In this document: one piece after another, positions 54,214 through 64,000 of the stretch
Layout: each line of letters begins with the position of its first letter
How positions within the stretch are numbered: the stretch's first letter is position 1
Source: Siphonodentalium dalli
Taxonomy: Eukaryota; Mollusca; Scaphopoda; Gadilida; Siphonodentaliidae
DNA length: 64,000 bases
NCBI GenBank assembly: GCA_032622095.1
Contig: CP136066.1
Coordinates: 200,838,978 to 200,902,977 of the forward strand
Reading direction: 5' to 3'
Position numbers and translations under genes: made by a program
Notes under the pieces: generated by a model
Databases searched by the model: none
Told to the model about the DNA's origin: nothing
Seen by the model: the letters and a program-made list of their open reading frames with translations, nothing else

Positions 54214-56326
54214 CAGGTCTGGCAAATGTGAGAATACAGCAACAATAGCTGTATTCAGCTATATAATTTATACTCTCAAACCGGCTGTTTTTCGATAATA
54301 AACTAGAACTTGTAGAAGCGCTAATTTGCGCATCAAAATTAGGCTACCATATTCTCCGGTCACCCTCAACCAATTCAAAGCCGTCACTTGTTTTCTGACA
54401 AAGTGTTGCTTTTTGTCGACACGGCAATTCTGATTTTATGTGAAAACTTACTACGGTTGTCGATGCATGTCAGTAAATATTCTGCAGAACTGGGAGCGAG
54501 AATGGCAAATGAAGTTCAATGAAGACAAATGCGAGGCTATAACTATCACCAACAAGAAGAAGAACATTATCAAAAGTCAATACTACATCCATGACAAACA
54601 GCTCAACTCTAGCTGTTATACAACGTCAAATACTTGGGGATCACCTTCCAAAATGACATGAGTTGAAACACCCATATCAACCAAATGTGTGCGAAGGCAA
54701 ACTCAACCACGGCCTTCATAAGAAGAAACTTATCAGGATGCACACCGGCTATCAGAGAGCGTTGCTACAAGGCGATGGTTCGACCCATAGCAGAGTATGC
54801 ATCGAACGTCTGGAGTCCACACACCGATGGAAACACCAAAAAGATAGAGAGGGTACAGGAAAGGGCAGCACGCATGGTTAATAACAACTACCACAGACGC
54901 AGTGGTGCACCAGCCATGGTACAATCGCTGGAATGGACACCACTGAAGAAAAGAAGGGATATAACAAAATGCACCACCTTCTACAAATGTATCAACGAAC
55001 TATATATAAGTAATGATTGATCACAAGACACTTCTCGAGAAGTACAAATCATCATCACGTGGACATAACCAGAAATACCGACAACATCATGCAAGGGTTG
55101 ATGTCTACAAGTACTCCTTCTTTCCATCAGCGATAAGAGTATGGAACTCCATGCCAAAAGAAGTAGTCAACTGCAACTCTCTAGAAGACCTGAATATATA
55201 GGGAGCTGCATAGCTGTGCCTGAGGACAACAATGCATCTATATTTTACTGCAAGAAGTTTTAACCTGTATATACAACATTGCTTTTAATCATCAATCTAT
55301 TTTTAACAACTTCCTCACCCGCCGGCACACAATAGTGCGATATTGTCCCAACAGAAATACACCTCTGCCAGGACTTGCACTGTAACTGAAGAAGAAGAAG
55401 AAGACTATTTTCTGCGAATGCATTCATTAACTAACTTATAAAATAAAGATCAAATTCATCCCAAACACTCGTTTACTTCTTCCCGATGCTAAACCGGTAG
55501 GGGGCGTTAGAAGGGGTGTACCTATATCAAGCATTTAGAATTACATACAACTAGCGGTTTGTGAGCGATACTTGTAACTATTCATAACGGTATTATACAG
55601 ATATTGTGCGGCATATTGCAAATGTATGGCACAACATAGGGACAACTGAAATGAAAATGCGACTTATATAATATTTCAAACATGAAGTCCTGGTCGTTAG
55701 CGAGTCAGAACTATTCAATCTGTTTGGGCGGGAAAATATATAATGTGTGAAAACTTACTAAACATAACATTGTTATCTGTATTTTCGTGATTCGACATAC
55801 ATGTATGCGTTTCTGTATTTTTGGAGAGAGTCAGCTCAAACAGTGAGTGGAACTCGCTCGGTTACACTCTGGCTAGAGATGTTCCCCTTTTTACCTGTTT
55901 TAACGCACCAACCAAACTGCATTTTAGCAGCATCATATTGATACTTCCGGGAATGATTAAGATGTTCCATCTTCGGTGATAAATATTGTATTTAATGTAT
56001 TTTTCAAGGTATTCCGCATTGCATAAGAGAGTTATTAAACCGTTATGACCCACATCGACCACCGTAGTAAGGTTTCACACATAATCACCATCGCCGTGCC
56101 GACAAAATGTAACACTTTGTCAGAAAACAAGTGACGATTTTGATTTGGTTGAGAGTGACCGGAGAATATGGTAGCCTAATTTCGATGCGCAAATTAGCGC
56201 TTCTAGTTTATTATCGAAAAGCAGCCGGTTTGAGAGTATAATATATAGCTGAATACAAATGTGAGAATACAGCTACAATAGCTGTATTCAGCTGACCTAG
56301 CTGTATTCTCACATTTGCCAGACCTG
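54214..56326. mobile_element. DNA element M (CAGGTCTGGCAAATGTGAG ends)
   Basis: Inverted arms of about 215-230 bp: 54214-54423 against the complement of 56326-56096, sharing GAGAATACAGC, AAACCGGCTGTTTTTCGATA and GCTAATTTGCGCATC. A perfect 5-bp duplication, ACAAT, flanks it (54209-54213 and 56327-56331). Its first bases CAGGTC(T/A)GGCA resemble A1/A2, so the two families may share a transposase. The interior contains a LINE 3' fragment and sequence I cannot identify. Confidence 0.8.
54430..55400 (+). mobile_element. LINE 3' fragment (N) inside element M
   Basis: Plus-strand frames with shifts encode NILQNWEREWQMKFNEDKCE, AFIRRNLSGCTPAIRERCYK, AMVRPIAEYASNVWSPHTDG, IERVQERAARMVNNNYHRR and SLEWTPLKKRRDI, then SAIRVWNSMPKEVVNCNSLE. 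This is the thumb and C-terminal region of a Jockey/CR1-like LINE. The copy lacks the catalytic core (5'-truncated) and ends in a (GAA)n tail near 55385-55400, a microsatellite-type 3' end. Confidence 0.82.
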
Positions 56327-57187
56327 ACAATATTCACGTTTCCTTTATATGCGTCGGGAATAAAAGAGGGCGCATACCCGTGCACATGCAGCCAAATGTC
56401 ACTCTTAAAATTATCGCAGCGAATGAACAGTCTTCCGACAAAATTCGTTGTGCGATCTTTTGCGCCAGCTTTGTTATTCAATAATATTATAATATATTAC
56501 TAATATATGCCTTTTTTAATGACAATAACAGGATGACCCAATCGCTCCTTCATAACTTTTCAACTAAGTGCATGCTAATTGAGTTGCTTACTCTTGGGCT
56601 CCAAATAAACATGCATGCACGTTTATTATTTTCTTGGGAAATTCCCCCCCCCCCCCCCCCCTGCACAGTGCTTATTTGGGTCTGCATGCTTATTAATTTT
56701 GAGGCTATGAAAATTTAAATCGGCACAAACTCAAGATTTCTATATGATTCTGATACCAAAATGATGAGCTTGTAACTTTATGCATGGTACATATTCACAT
56801 GTACCGGTATATGGCATACATGTGAACATTTAAATATTGAATTAAACACAACATGACACATACTGTGTTGATCCCTATACTTGACCTACATGTACTATAA
56901 AAATAATTTGTTTTTTAAACAGTTGATGTTTTGCCCTGCACTATTATTTGGGTCTGCACTTTTATTAACTTTCAATGGAATTTCCCCCCCTGCACTATTA
57001 TTTGGGCCTGCATTTTTATTTGCAGCCCGAGAGTATTAGTGCGACACTGATTTTGAATAATATTTTGTGTGACATATGATTTTGGATTATCCCTCTTTTA
57101 TCAAATTAAAACGGTAATGGTCATGCATATACCACTATAACAGTGAAATACCACTATAATAGTGGAATTCAGGATGTGCCTGACCTG

Positions 57188-58018
57188 GTAAAAGTAGTAC
57201 TAGTAAAAAACACACTATCTCTATATACAGGTTGTACCAGTAGCTACATTACCGAGCTCCTCCTAGATGTCGCCTGGAAACTAACTTCTGGAATTCTAAA
57301 AACTGACGATCTGCCATGGACCCGGAGCAGGATGGTTTATTCTATAGAATCACATGATTATAGATGCGCTTGTATTTCCCAATAAAAATAAAGCAGAATA
57401 AACAAACTGTCCTTTATTACAAAAATAATCCACCATGATAAATTAGAAGCTCATTAACCCTTTCAGTGCCAATTATTGATTGATTATAATATAAATGTGA
57501 TACATTGATGGAAAGAGCTCTTAGAGAATTTTCGGAAACTTAGTCTGACATAATAATTGGGCCTAATGTGAACCCAATTCAACAAAACATATTTGAGACA
57601 GAAAAACAAATTTACCTTTTGCGCAGCCAAATACCATCGCCAATGAACTCAGTATTATGAATAAATTAAGATTAGTTATGGCGGCTATAGTTAGTACTAT
57701 AATTGCCAAGGGGGGTATAATTATCCGATTGTATTATTTCTGGCGACACCGGTCCTCACTGACACGCATGTTTGACACAATGTTTTTGAAGCAACAGATG
57801 AATTAATTTCCTTATATCCAATACTTTTTGTCGTTTTCTAGGTGAAACTAGAAATGTGGCATTTATAGTTCAAACTGTGCTGTGGACCTAGCTAGCTGTT
57901 TTCATTGTTTGTTTAAAAGAAAACAAACAACTTTACAGACCTTATACTCCACCCCACCCTGTCCATTACTATGCCCTTGAAATACCCATGCTCAACAAAA
58001 ATCAGTGCGAAATAACCA
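57188..58018. other. No gene seen
   Basis: AT-rich; no supported exon or repeat. Confidence 0.3.
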
Positions 58019-58291
58019 AAATTGTGCTGTGACAGGTCTGTGTGATCAATGGATCCATCTATACACATGTATTGCTCTAAACTGTCAAAATCAGACTTCA
58101 TAAAGCTTGTTGATGAGGAAAAAACATGGTTTTGTCACCATTGTATTGAATCGATATTAGCATTTAATCATACAGAAGCAGAGGCATTGTTTCGATTGGC
58201 TCTATTTGATATGTTCATTCAAATGTCACCTCAAAACATTAACACTACATGGAAACTAATCAAAAACATTTTCAAAAAAAAAATCGAGTAA
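58019..58291 (+). pseudogene. PHD-finger-like remnant
   Basis: Before a frame shift the sequence reads CDQWIH. After it comes CSKLSKSDFIKLVDEEKT, WFCHHCIESILAFNH, LFRLALFDMF. The order C..WIH...CSKLS....F....WFC..C...LxF is the tail of a PHD zinc finger as found in some LINE and Penelope-like ORFs of invertebrates. The first cysteines are missing and the frame is broken, so this is most likely a transposon-derived relic rather than a host gene. Confidence 0.5.
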
Positions 58292-59007
58292 CAGCGAGTT
58301 CTTATGTGATAATTAATGCATCAATGACAGGAAAGAAATTTAACCAAATTTCTTGATATTTGGTTTACAGATCAGAAGACACAGGTCATTATCAAATTTT
58401 GTCATGATCCAATGATTTATGACAAACATGAGGCCTGCAAATTTGAGGCGAACGACTTTTCAGTTTGCCTGGAAGTTATCTAAAATGAAAATGCCGCGAA
58501 CGAAAAACAGGTCGCACCAAAGTTTTGTGTAGGTCTCTCGATAACTCATTCTCACATTAATTTGAGACATTCAAAAATATTATGGTATTTCAATGAGTTA
58601 ATAATACCATTTGTAGTGATTATAATAGATTGTGTAACTCTTCTGCGAACCTATGGTATGGGTTACCTAAGCACAAACCAGGCAAACGAAAAATAGGTTA
58701 CACATAATTTTGAAGACTACAGGCCTGAATTTAGTACATTTGTTCGACTTAGAAATCATAATATTTGCATTATCTAAATGATACTTGAGCAATCTTGAAT
58801 AAAACCTATTGATATTTCATGGTGTGTGCTGTCATGAAACATTCAGCTCATCGTTAAGCTGGAGTCAAATTTTCACCAGAATTTTAATTCTTTGTTCTTA
58901 AAAAAAAGCCAGTGTCACAAAAAGCCACCTTGCGACTTTTATTTTCAATTTCTCAGCGAGGAAGCACCCACTGAAACTCAAGCCTTGAAATAGAATGTCT
59001 CTATTTT
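58292..59007. other. No gene seen
   Basis: AT-rich, no exon or repeat recognised. Confidence 0.3.
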
Positions 59008-59812
59008 GCAGAATGTGGTCCCCAGAGGGTGAATTTAGTGACGGTATTCTGTGCATGAATGCTAGAATCATAAAATTCACCCTCTGGGAACCTCATTCAG
59101 ATTAGGCCTCAACTGCTATGGTTACCCAGTTGAAGATGGTGATGTTCACCCATTAGTCACCTCGATTATGCATTTTATCTTCTGCAAATTAGGGGATATA
59201 GAAACTTCCCAGAAGGGGAAAATAACTAAAAACAATGGTAATTATTGCCCCCCCCCCCCCCCACTACAAGTTGTGGGGTACACTGGAATCTGCTTGTCTG
59301 TCAGTCCATCAGTCGAGCCATCTGTCTGTGCCACTATTTCATCCGAACATATTTTGGTAAAAAAAAAATTAACTTGACAGATAACTAAGTACCATGGGAA
59401 CCTGTGTACCTACTAGTACTATTATGAGTTTTTTTCGACTTTTTTTCTCAGAATGTTCAATTTGAATCCTATTCGCTACAGGGGTCAATCATCATGTGAA
59501 CCTGTGCACCTGCGATTTTGAGTTCGGTCAGACTTATATTGGTGAGTTATTCAACTTTGTTTACTTTGTATATAAGCTTGCACAGGTTAGTAGCTGCAGG
59601 TTAGTAGTTTGTTTCCAGTGACATTATTGACCAATTCCAATATATGGCAATGGCTACTTCATTGGAATAACATGTTGAATATGGGGGGGGGGGGGTATAT
59701 CTTAGTCCCATGTGGGACAGGCCCATCTCTAGTTTGAGACTATAGATACTTCCCAGAAGATATGGTAGCATCATTAAATTCCCCCTCTGGGGACCTCATT
59801 CTGCAAAATGAC
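59008..59812. repeat. ~800-bp segment between inverted repeats
   Basis: TTTTGCAGAATGTGGTCCCC at the left matches, inverted, GGGGACCTCATTCTGCAAAA at the right. A further inverted copy of the CCCTCTGGG(G/A)ACCTCATTC part lies near 59090. Inside are a CCATCAGTCGAGCCATCTGT-type dispersed repeat (59270-59390) and two poly-C/poly-G runs. It could be a decayed MITE pair or element; no duplication is clear. Confidence 0.45.
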
Positions 59813-59848
59813 ACACTATCTGAAGGCTAAAACTTTATTTCTTATCAG

Positions 59849-62580
59849 GCTTCGCGAACATAAAAGAATGATGAAGAGAAAGCACGAAGATGGTAAAAGT
59901 CAAGACACCAAAGTGCCAGCTGAAATTAAAGGATCATCTCCATATCTGTCCGATCCTAAATTAATCCCTCGATTAAGAAAGGTGAGCAATGATATTATTA
60001 GTGTTAACTCTTCCATGACTGGAGCTTCCTGAAATTTTGTGAAAACCCTGTGCCAATGCATTCTCTTATGTATGCAAGTCTCCCATAGGGAGCCTCACAT
60101 ACTTAAGAGAATACATTGGCCTAACAATATTTACCTTGACTTTGTAAGCCAGTGCATTCTCTTATATATGCGAGGCTCCCTACTGGAGACTCTCACATAT
60201 AAGAGAATGCACTAGCACAGGATATTTAAAGCTGCACCAGCGCAGCTCCCTTCACCTACAATGAAGTACTTTATCAAGGAACAGATAATAACTAAGAAAT
60301 ATATTCCCCATGTTATTTTTTCGACTTTATAATGTTCCCTGTCAAAACTTCAAAAAGTTACAAGGTTTATCTACTTGTGGAATATTATCTCAAGGGGCAT
60401 TAGTCAGAGTAGAGATTCATGCCATGATCTACATGTTGACATAAGTAAATCAATTCATGCGACTCACATCCGTGCGCTTCCTGATTGGCTAAGCATGTTT
60501 CATTTTACAATTTTTTTTATGTTTGATAATTGGGTTGCGCGATCGACACATGTTGAAATTATAAAATTGGGTTAAACGCCAGGTTATTTGTTCCTACAAA
60601 AGATTTTTCTGTAAACAAGTGCACATGTTAGGATAGAAATGCAGTGTTTGTTGACATGAGTACAGTAATGCCCTAATTAATCGACTGCTTAACCACATCA
60701 TAATTATGGGTAACTTTTCAGGATTTAGTCGGAAATATGGCTTGTTGACATTCATCGGAAAGCTCTCCGATGAATGGCAACAAGCCATATTTCCGACTAA
60801 ATCCTGAAAAGTTTCCCATAATTCTGATGTGGTTAAGCAGTCGATTAATTAGGGCATTTGTGTAGTGTTTGTTGACAGGAGTAGCTCTAATCACTGCCAG
60901 CGTTCAGAACGTGGTTCTAAATTATATTCTATTGAATCTAGATATGACAAAGGCAGAGTATGCGCTCTATCCCAGAATATTGAGGCCAAAAGGCTTAAGC
61001 ATCTGTAGTAGATAAATCCAATGTTTTTCCCGTTTGATGGAAAGGTGTTACATTTATACTCTTCATCATATGAACACAATTTAGGATCTGGATGAATCGG
61101 ATTTGGTACTTCAGTACTCTGGTTCCTGTATTATTTGTAATAAGGAGTATGTTCTTTGTCGATATTGGCGGAGACGTAAGCCTTGCCTTTTTCTAAGAAT
61201 TCTATTGAATCTAGTTTGATCATGCAAATAACCCCCAATTCATTATTCACTGATTTATTACATGGGGGAAATGCCATATTCACTGTGCACCAGGGTTCGC
61301 GCTGCCACTTGCCAAATTTGCCAATGGTAAAAATAATTCACATTTGGCAAAAAATATTTTCATTTGGCAAAAGTTTTGGCAAGTCACTTTTTAATTCCTC
61401 AAGTTGAAAAAATATTGGTCCATCAATACCATTCATTTCATGAAACTCTTACAACATAATTATATTAGTGCTGTTTTATGAGGTTTAGGACAAGTTACCA
61501 CCTCCATTAAGATGCAGTTAATCTCATAGCATTAGCACTGATGGTTGGAGGGATAACTAGTATTTCGTGTGGTGGTATTTACATAGTTAATCCTCCTGTG
61601 ATGTGCCCTTCTGATGAAGCAACCCTTCTACCATTGTATTGCCCGGTGGTTGAATTATTGTTGTATGCTGATAGCCACAATAGAGATGCCAGTATAATTA
61701 ATTATTAACTACTGTTTTTCTATCGATATCAAAGTCGTTTAAACTGCGAGTGTCCAAACATAAGACTTAAGGTTGCAGAAAATGATACTACATTTGGCAA
61801 ATGCTAAAATAATTTGGCCAAAAATATTTTCATTTGGCAAAAGTAAATTTTGGTCCAGCGTGGACCCTGCTGTGCACACAGTCCAGACGGTGGCAGTTAG
61901 TGGCACTAAAAGGTGTGAAATGTTTTGGTTGAAACATTGGCAAAATTAAGGGTACTCAATCCAGTCAGACGGTCCCCATATCATTACAATACAACAACAA
62001 CAATGCGATTTAGTTTTAGTTATCAGAATAGATTAATTGCAACAAAATAATGCTAACCAGTGTCAACTAAAGTATGGTATCAAATTTCCCAAAAAATTAT
62101 ATTTATCAACATTTTGTTCAATAAATATGGCCGTATTATCAAAAAATTTGGCCGCGTTACCACTTGATCTTCCTCCCCAATTTTTTCGTGGACTGTCTAT
62201 TTGATGATGTTTTTCTATGCCACAAATAATTGCACATCTCGAGAAATAACAAACTTCAAAAATCAATATCTGATCACTCTTAGCTTTGACCGGTGGGTTC
62301 CTGAACACGGATATTTTGTACCCTGAAGCCAAAGAAATAGTAATTTAATTCTGATAATGCATCTTGAAGCATTTTCTTACCATAATCGAAAAATTGTACC
62401 ATTTATAGTTAATTTCGCCACCTAAGGCATGAGATTATTCTATATGAAGTGTTGTATATAGTATAGAGGAGCATTATTTGAATTCATTAGCTATATCTTT
62501 TGGCAGCTTTTGAGAGAAAACAAGCACACCAAGTTACTAGACATGACAGATATGGCTGAGCAGCTCCAGAAATTATACAA
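59849..62580 (+). CDS. Two internal exons of an unrecognised gene
   Basis: Exon a (59849-59981) follows TTTCTTATCAG and ends at AAG|GTGAGC. It encodes LREHKRMMKRKHEDGKSQ, then KGSSPYLSDPKLIPRLRK. Exon b (62507-62580) follows CTTTTGGCAG and ends at CAA|GTAAGT. It encodes LLRENKHTKLLDMTDMAEQL, then QKLY. Phases agree (a ends and b begins in phase 0; a begins and b ends in phase 2). The joined peptide is basic then leucine-rich and probably helical; I cannot name the family. Neither the start nor the end of the gene is seen. A frame at 63112-63240 (MSQINEITAKQLGDK...) is exon-like but its phase does not fit. The 2.5-kb intron holds six or so MITEs. Confidence 0.5.
60053..60121. repeat. Hairpin MITE, family G
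   Basis: CCAATGCATTCTCTTATGTA is mirrored by TAAGAGAATACATTGG around CTCCCATAGGGAG. The next copy starts 30 bp downstream. Confidence 0.75.
60151..60213. repeat. Hairpin MITE, family G, second copy
   Basis: AGTGCATTCTCTTATATATG is mirrored by CATATAAGAGAATGCACT. Family members also lie at 33561 and, as a half, near 28567. Confidence 0.75.
60663..60862. mobile_element. Mariner-like MITE, copy F2 (near-perfect hairpin)
   Basis: 200 bp, bounded by TA (60661-60662 and 60863-60864), ends CAGTAATGCCCTAATTAATC and its complement. The two halves are almost perfect mirror images through GGAAAGCTCTCCG, so RNA or single-stranded DNA would fold into a long hairpin. Related to F1 at 30964. Confidence 0.8.
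60865..61282. other. No supported gene
   Basis: A short plus frame near 60900-61009 (SERGSKLYSIESRYDKGR) has no recognised domain and no splice support. Nothing else noted. Confidence 0.3.
61291..61869. mobile_element. hAT-like MITE
   Basis: Ends CAGGGTTCGCGCTG and CAGCGTGGACCCTG are inverted matches with a few changes. A perfect 8-bp duplication, CTGTGCAC, flanks it (61283-61290 and 61870-61877). Eight-base duplications with CAGGG-type ends are characteristic of the hAT superfamily. Repeated CATTTGGCAAA words occupy both subterminal regions. At 579 bp without a transposase it is non-autonomous. Confidence 0.85.
61950..62364. mobile_element. TTAA MITE, copy C5
   Basis: Left end GGGTACTCAATCCAGTCAGA after TTAA (61946-61949); right end CTGATAATGCATCT before TGAA (62365-62368). 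The right-end type matches the left end of C4 (AGATGTATTATCCGAT, inverted), so C4 and C5 form a subgroup. Confidence 0.72.
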
Positions 62581-62657
62581 GTAAGTTCTAGCAATAGCAT
62601 GTCCTACAAACAATTAGACATAAAACACTATTTGAATAAAAGTTCTGGCTTGCTCAT

Positions 62658-63054
62658 ATTAAAGTGATGTGAAACACTCTAGTAGGGTGATCAAATAGAA
62701 ATGTTGAATAATCTTCCTCAACGTGGTTATATTTTACATATATTATATCCAAACTGACAACACATACCGTCATTCTTATATATTAATGAAATGCAGTGAC
62801 TCTTGGTGGCGAAATCATTTTCGTAAGTTTATCGCTGATATTTGCGTCCCGATTCTAGAAGTAAATATTTACATTTGAGCGTAGTTCGGACGATGTTATC
62901 TTTGTAATGGTACAGTCGATTTGCTTAAGATTTTCGGCTATGTTAGTAGAATGGTACATTCCCCCAGTTGGCATGGTGCCTGAATACTAACTTACCAGTT
63001 TCACGTACAGGAACAAGTCCATAATATGTGAACAAGTCCATAATATGTCTTTAA
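62658..63054 (+). repeat. Dispersed repeat D, copy 2
   Basis: Same orientation and nearly the same length as 29272-29648. It carries a short local duplication (GAACAAGTCCATAATATGT twice) near its end. Confidence 0.75.
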
Positions 63055-63379
63055 CCAAGCCCAGTCCAGAATTAGTGAATTACTCAATAATTTTGGAGGG
63101 AAACAGCCTAAATGTCCCAAATCAATGAAATTACAGCAAAACAACTTGGTGACAAAAACCCACTTGCGTGTCTCCCTTTCGTTGTCACTAGAGGATTATC
63201 TCGACGAATGTCTTTGACCAAAGATGCCAAGGATTTTCTCACCGAGGGTAATTATTTTGCTGGTTATTATTATTATTTAAACTGGGCATTATCTGTATGC
63301 GATGTTTCATTGGATTTTGGTGAAATTTGTATATAGTTGTTCCTAATGCGAATAATGCGGAGACTGTCCGTGCGTGTGT

Positions 63380-63720
63380 GCGTATGGAAATGGTTTCCGG
63401 ATAATAACTTTAGTTTCGGTTATTAGATCAAAACCAAATTTCATAGGTGAGTTTATCAGGCCAAAATACAGGTCAAGTTCGAATATGGGTTTGCTCGGCC
63501 CATTTTTGCAAGAGTTATGGCCCTTTTTTTTTTTACTTACAATCTTGTAATTTTCTGGTTTCCGGATGATAACTTCAGTTTGTGTGATCATTCTGAACCA
63601 AATTTGGAATGTGCGTTTATCAGCTCGAAATACAGGCCAAGTTCGAATATGGGTACAATCTGGCCATTTTTGCTAGAGTTATGGCCCTTTTTCGACTTAG
63701 AATCCTATCAATCTTGGAAA
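63380..63720 (+). repeat. Two tandem copies of a ~180-bp dispersed repeat
   Basis: Each copy has GGTTTCCGGAT(A/G)ATAACTT, ACCAAATTT, TACAGG(T/C)CAAGTTCGAATAT and AGAGTTATGGCCCTTTTT. Related to 47205-47740. Confidence 0.8.
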
Positions 63721-64000
63721 CTTGTTTATTCACTGAACAGATCATCTGGTAACAAATAACACAGCCAGCATTAATGAAGGTAAAATTAACAAATAAATAT
63801 CTAGAGTTTGCCATGTATCATTTCAGGGGACACTGGTTGGATTGTTCTGAAATTTAGTATCGGATTTAGGGTCCTTGTTATTTTTTTCAGAAAAGCTGAT
63901 GCCCCAATGAAGCCACTTATTCGGGGGACACTGTGGCCGGACGGCCTTTTATTTTACAATTAAGTGGCAGCCAATTTCTCAAATGTCTTTATATCCTGTT
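63721..64000. other. Right edge, no gene seen
   Basis: Possibly another dispersed repeat (GGGGACACTGGTTGGATTGT, with CGGGGGACACTGTGGCCGG later). No supported exon. Confidence 0.3.

Larger units (their letters stand above)
54142..57187. mobile_element. Element A2 (A1 family), host of nested insertions
   Basis: The left end is CAGGTCAGGCACATCCTGAA and the right end the inverse, GGATGTGCCTGACCTG. Flanking pentamers ATAAA and GTAAA match at four of five bases. The right part (56525-57187, inverted) matches 17178-17455 of A1, including AGGGATAATCCAAAATCAT and TATGAAGGAGCGATTG, so A1 and A2 are one family. Element M (54214-56326) lies inside. 56640-57010 has an extra insertion of repeated CTGCACTATTATTTGGG(T/C)CTGC words next to C runs. 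Confidence 0.7.

Noticed and set aside
63112-63336. Third exon (MSQINEITAKQLGDK...) of the 59.8-62.6-kb gene
   Set aside because: Possible acceptors before it give the wrong phase after exon b, and the alternatives run into stops. Left unannotated as a CDS.

Overview
This window is animal genomic DNA: AT-rich, intron-containing, gene-poor and crowded with transposons, satellites and small inverted-repeat elements. LINE families of several types, a Mutator-like element, an Ig-domain surface protein with phase-1 introns and many tandem minisatellites suggest an invertebrate. A mollusc, perhaps a bivalve, is my best guess, but this is inference; no marker gene fixes the species. There is no operon structure and nothing bacterial. 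I saw no tRNA, rRNA or CRISPR array.

Layout. (1) 382-16438 is one giant composite mobile element of about 16 kb. It has long terminal inverted repeats and a perfect 9-bp target duplication (TCGTGATGC), and its right arm keeps a decayed exon pair resembling the C-terminus of a Mutator-like (MULE) transposase. Most of it is an 8.2-kb array of 33/35/43-bp repeats that flips orientation near 14098, so it is built like a foldback element. A 4.3-kb LINE with an uninterrupted 1269-aa endonuclease/reverse transcriptase ORF has jumped into the left arm; the right arm keeps the empty site. (2) 16.5-20.8 kb holds a palindromic DNA element (17178-20689) with 5-bp target duplications. (3) 21565-25572 is the best host gene: a three-exon, 157-aa secreted or GPI-anchored protein with one V-type Ig domain that lacks cysteines. 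Its introns contain LINE and MITE debris. (4) 26-38 kb is mostly repeats: TTAA-flanked MITEs, a mariner-like MITE, minisatellites and four tandem CCAAT-box units. It also holds a convincing first exon of a type II membrane protein (36651-36826). (5) 38-43 kb is a LINE (J1) split by a second LINE (J2), with a 67-bp target duplication. (6) 43.5-46.2 kb is satellite-like tandem repeats next to a broken F-box/LRR exon (46180-46672). (7) 49.3-53.8 kb is a third degenerate LINE (K), split by a 2.4-kb DNA element (50504-52884) with CAC...GTG ends, a 5-bp duplication and unrecognised ORFs. (8) 54142-57187 is a three-level nest: element A2 contains element M, which contains a LINE 3' end. (9) 58-64 kb has a PHD-like fragment, two well-spliced exons of an unrecognised gene (59849-59981 and 62507-62580) and an intron packed with hAT-like, mariner-like, TTAA and hairpin MITEs.

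The host-gene candidates are few and do not form a pathway. The window is mainly a record of repeated insertion, and nested target duplications give the relative order of many events.
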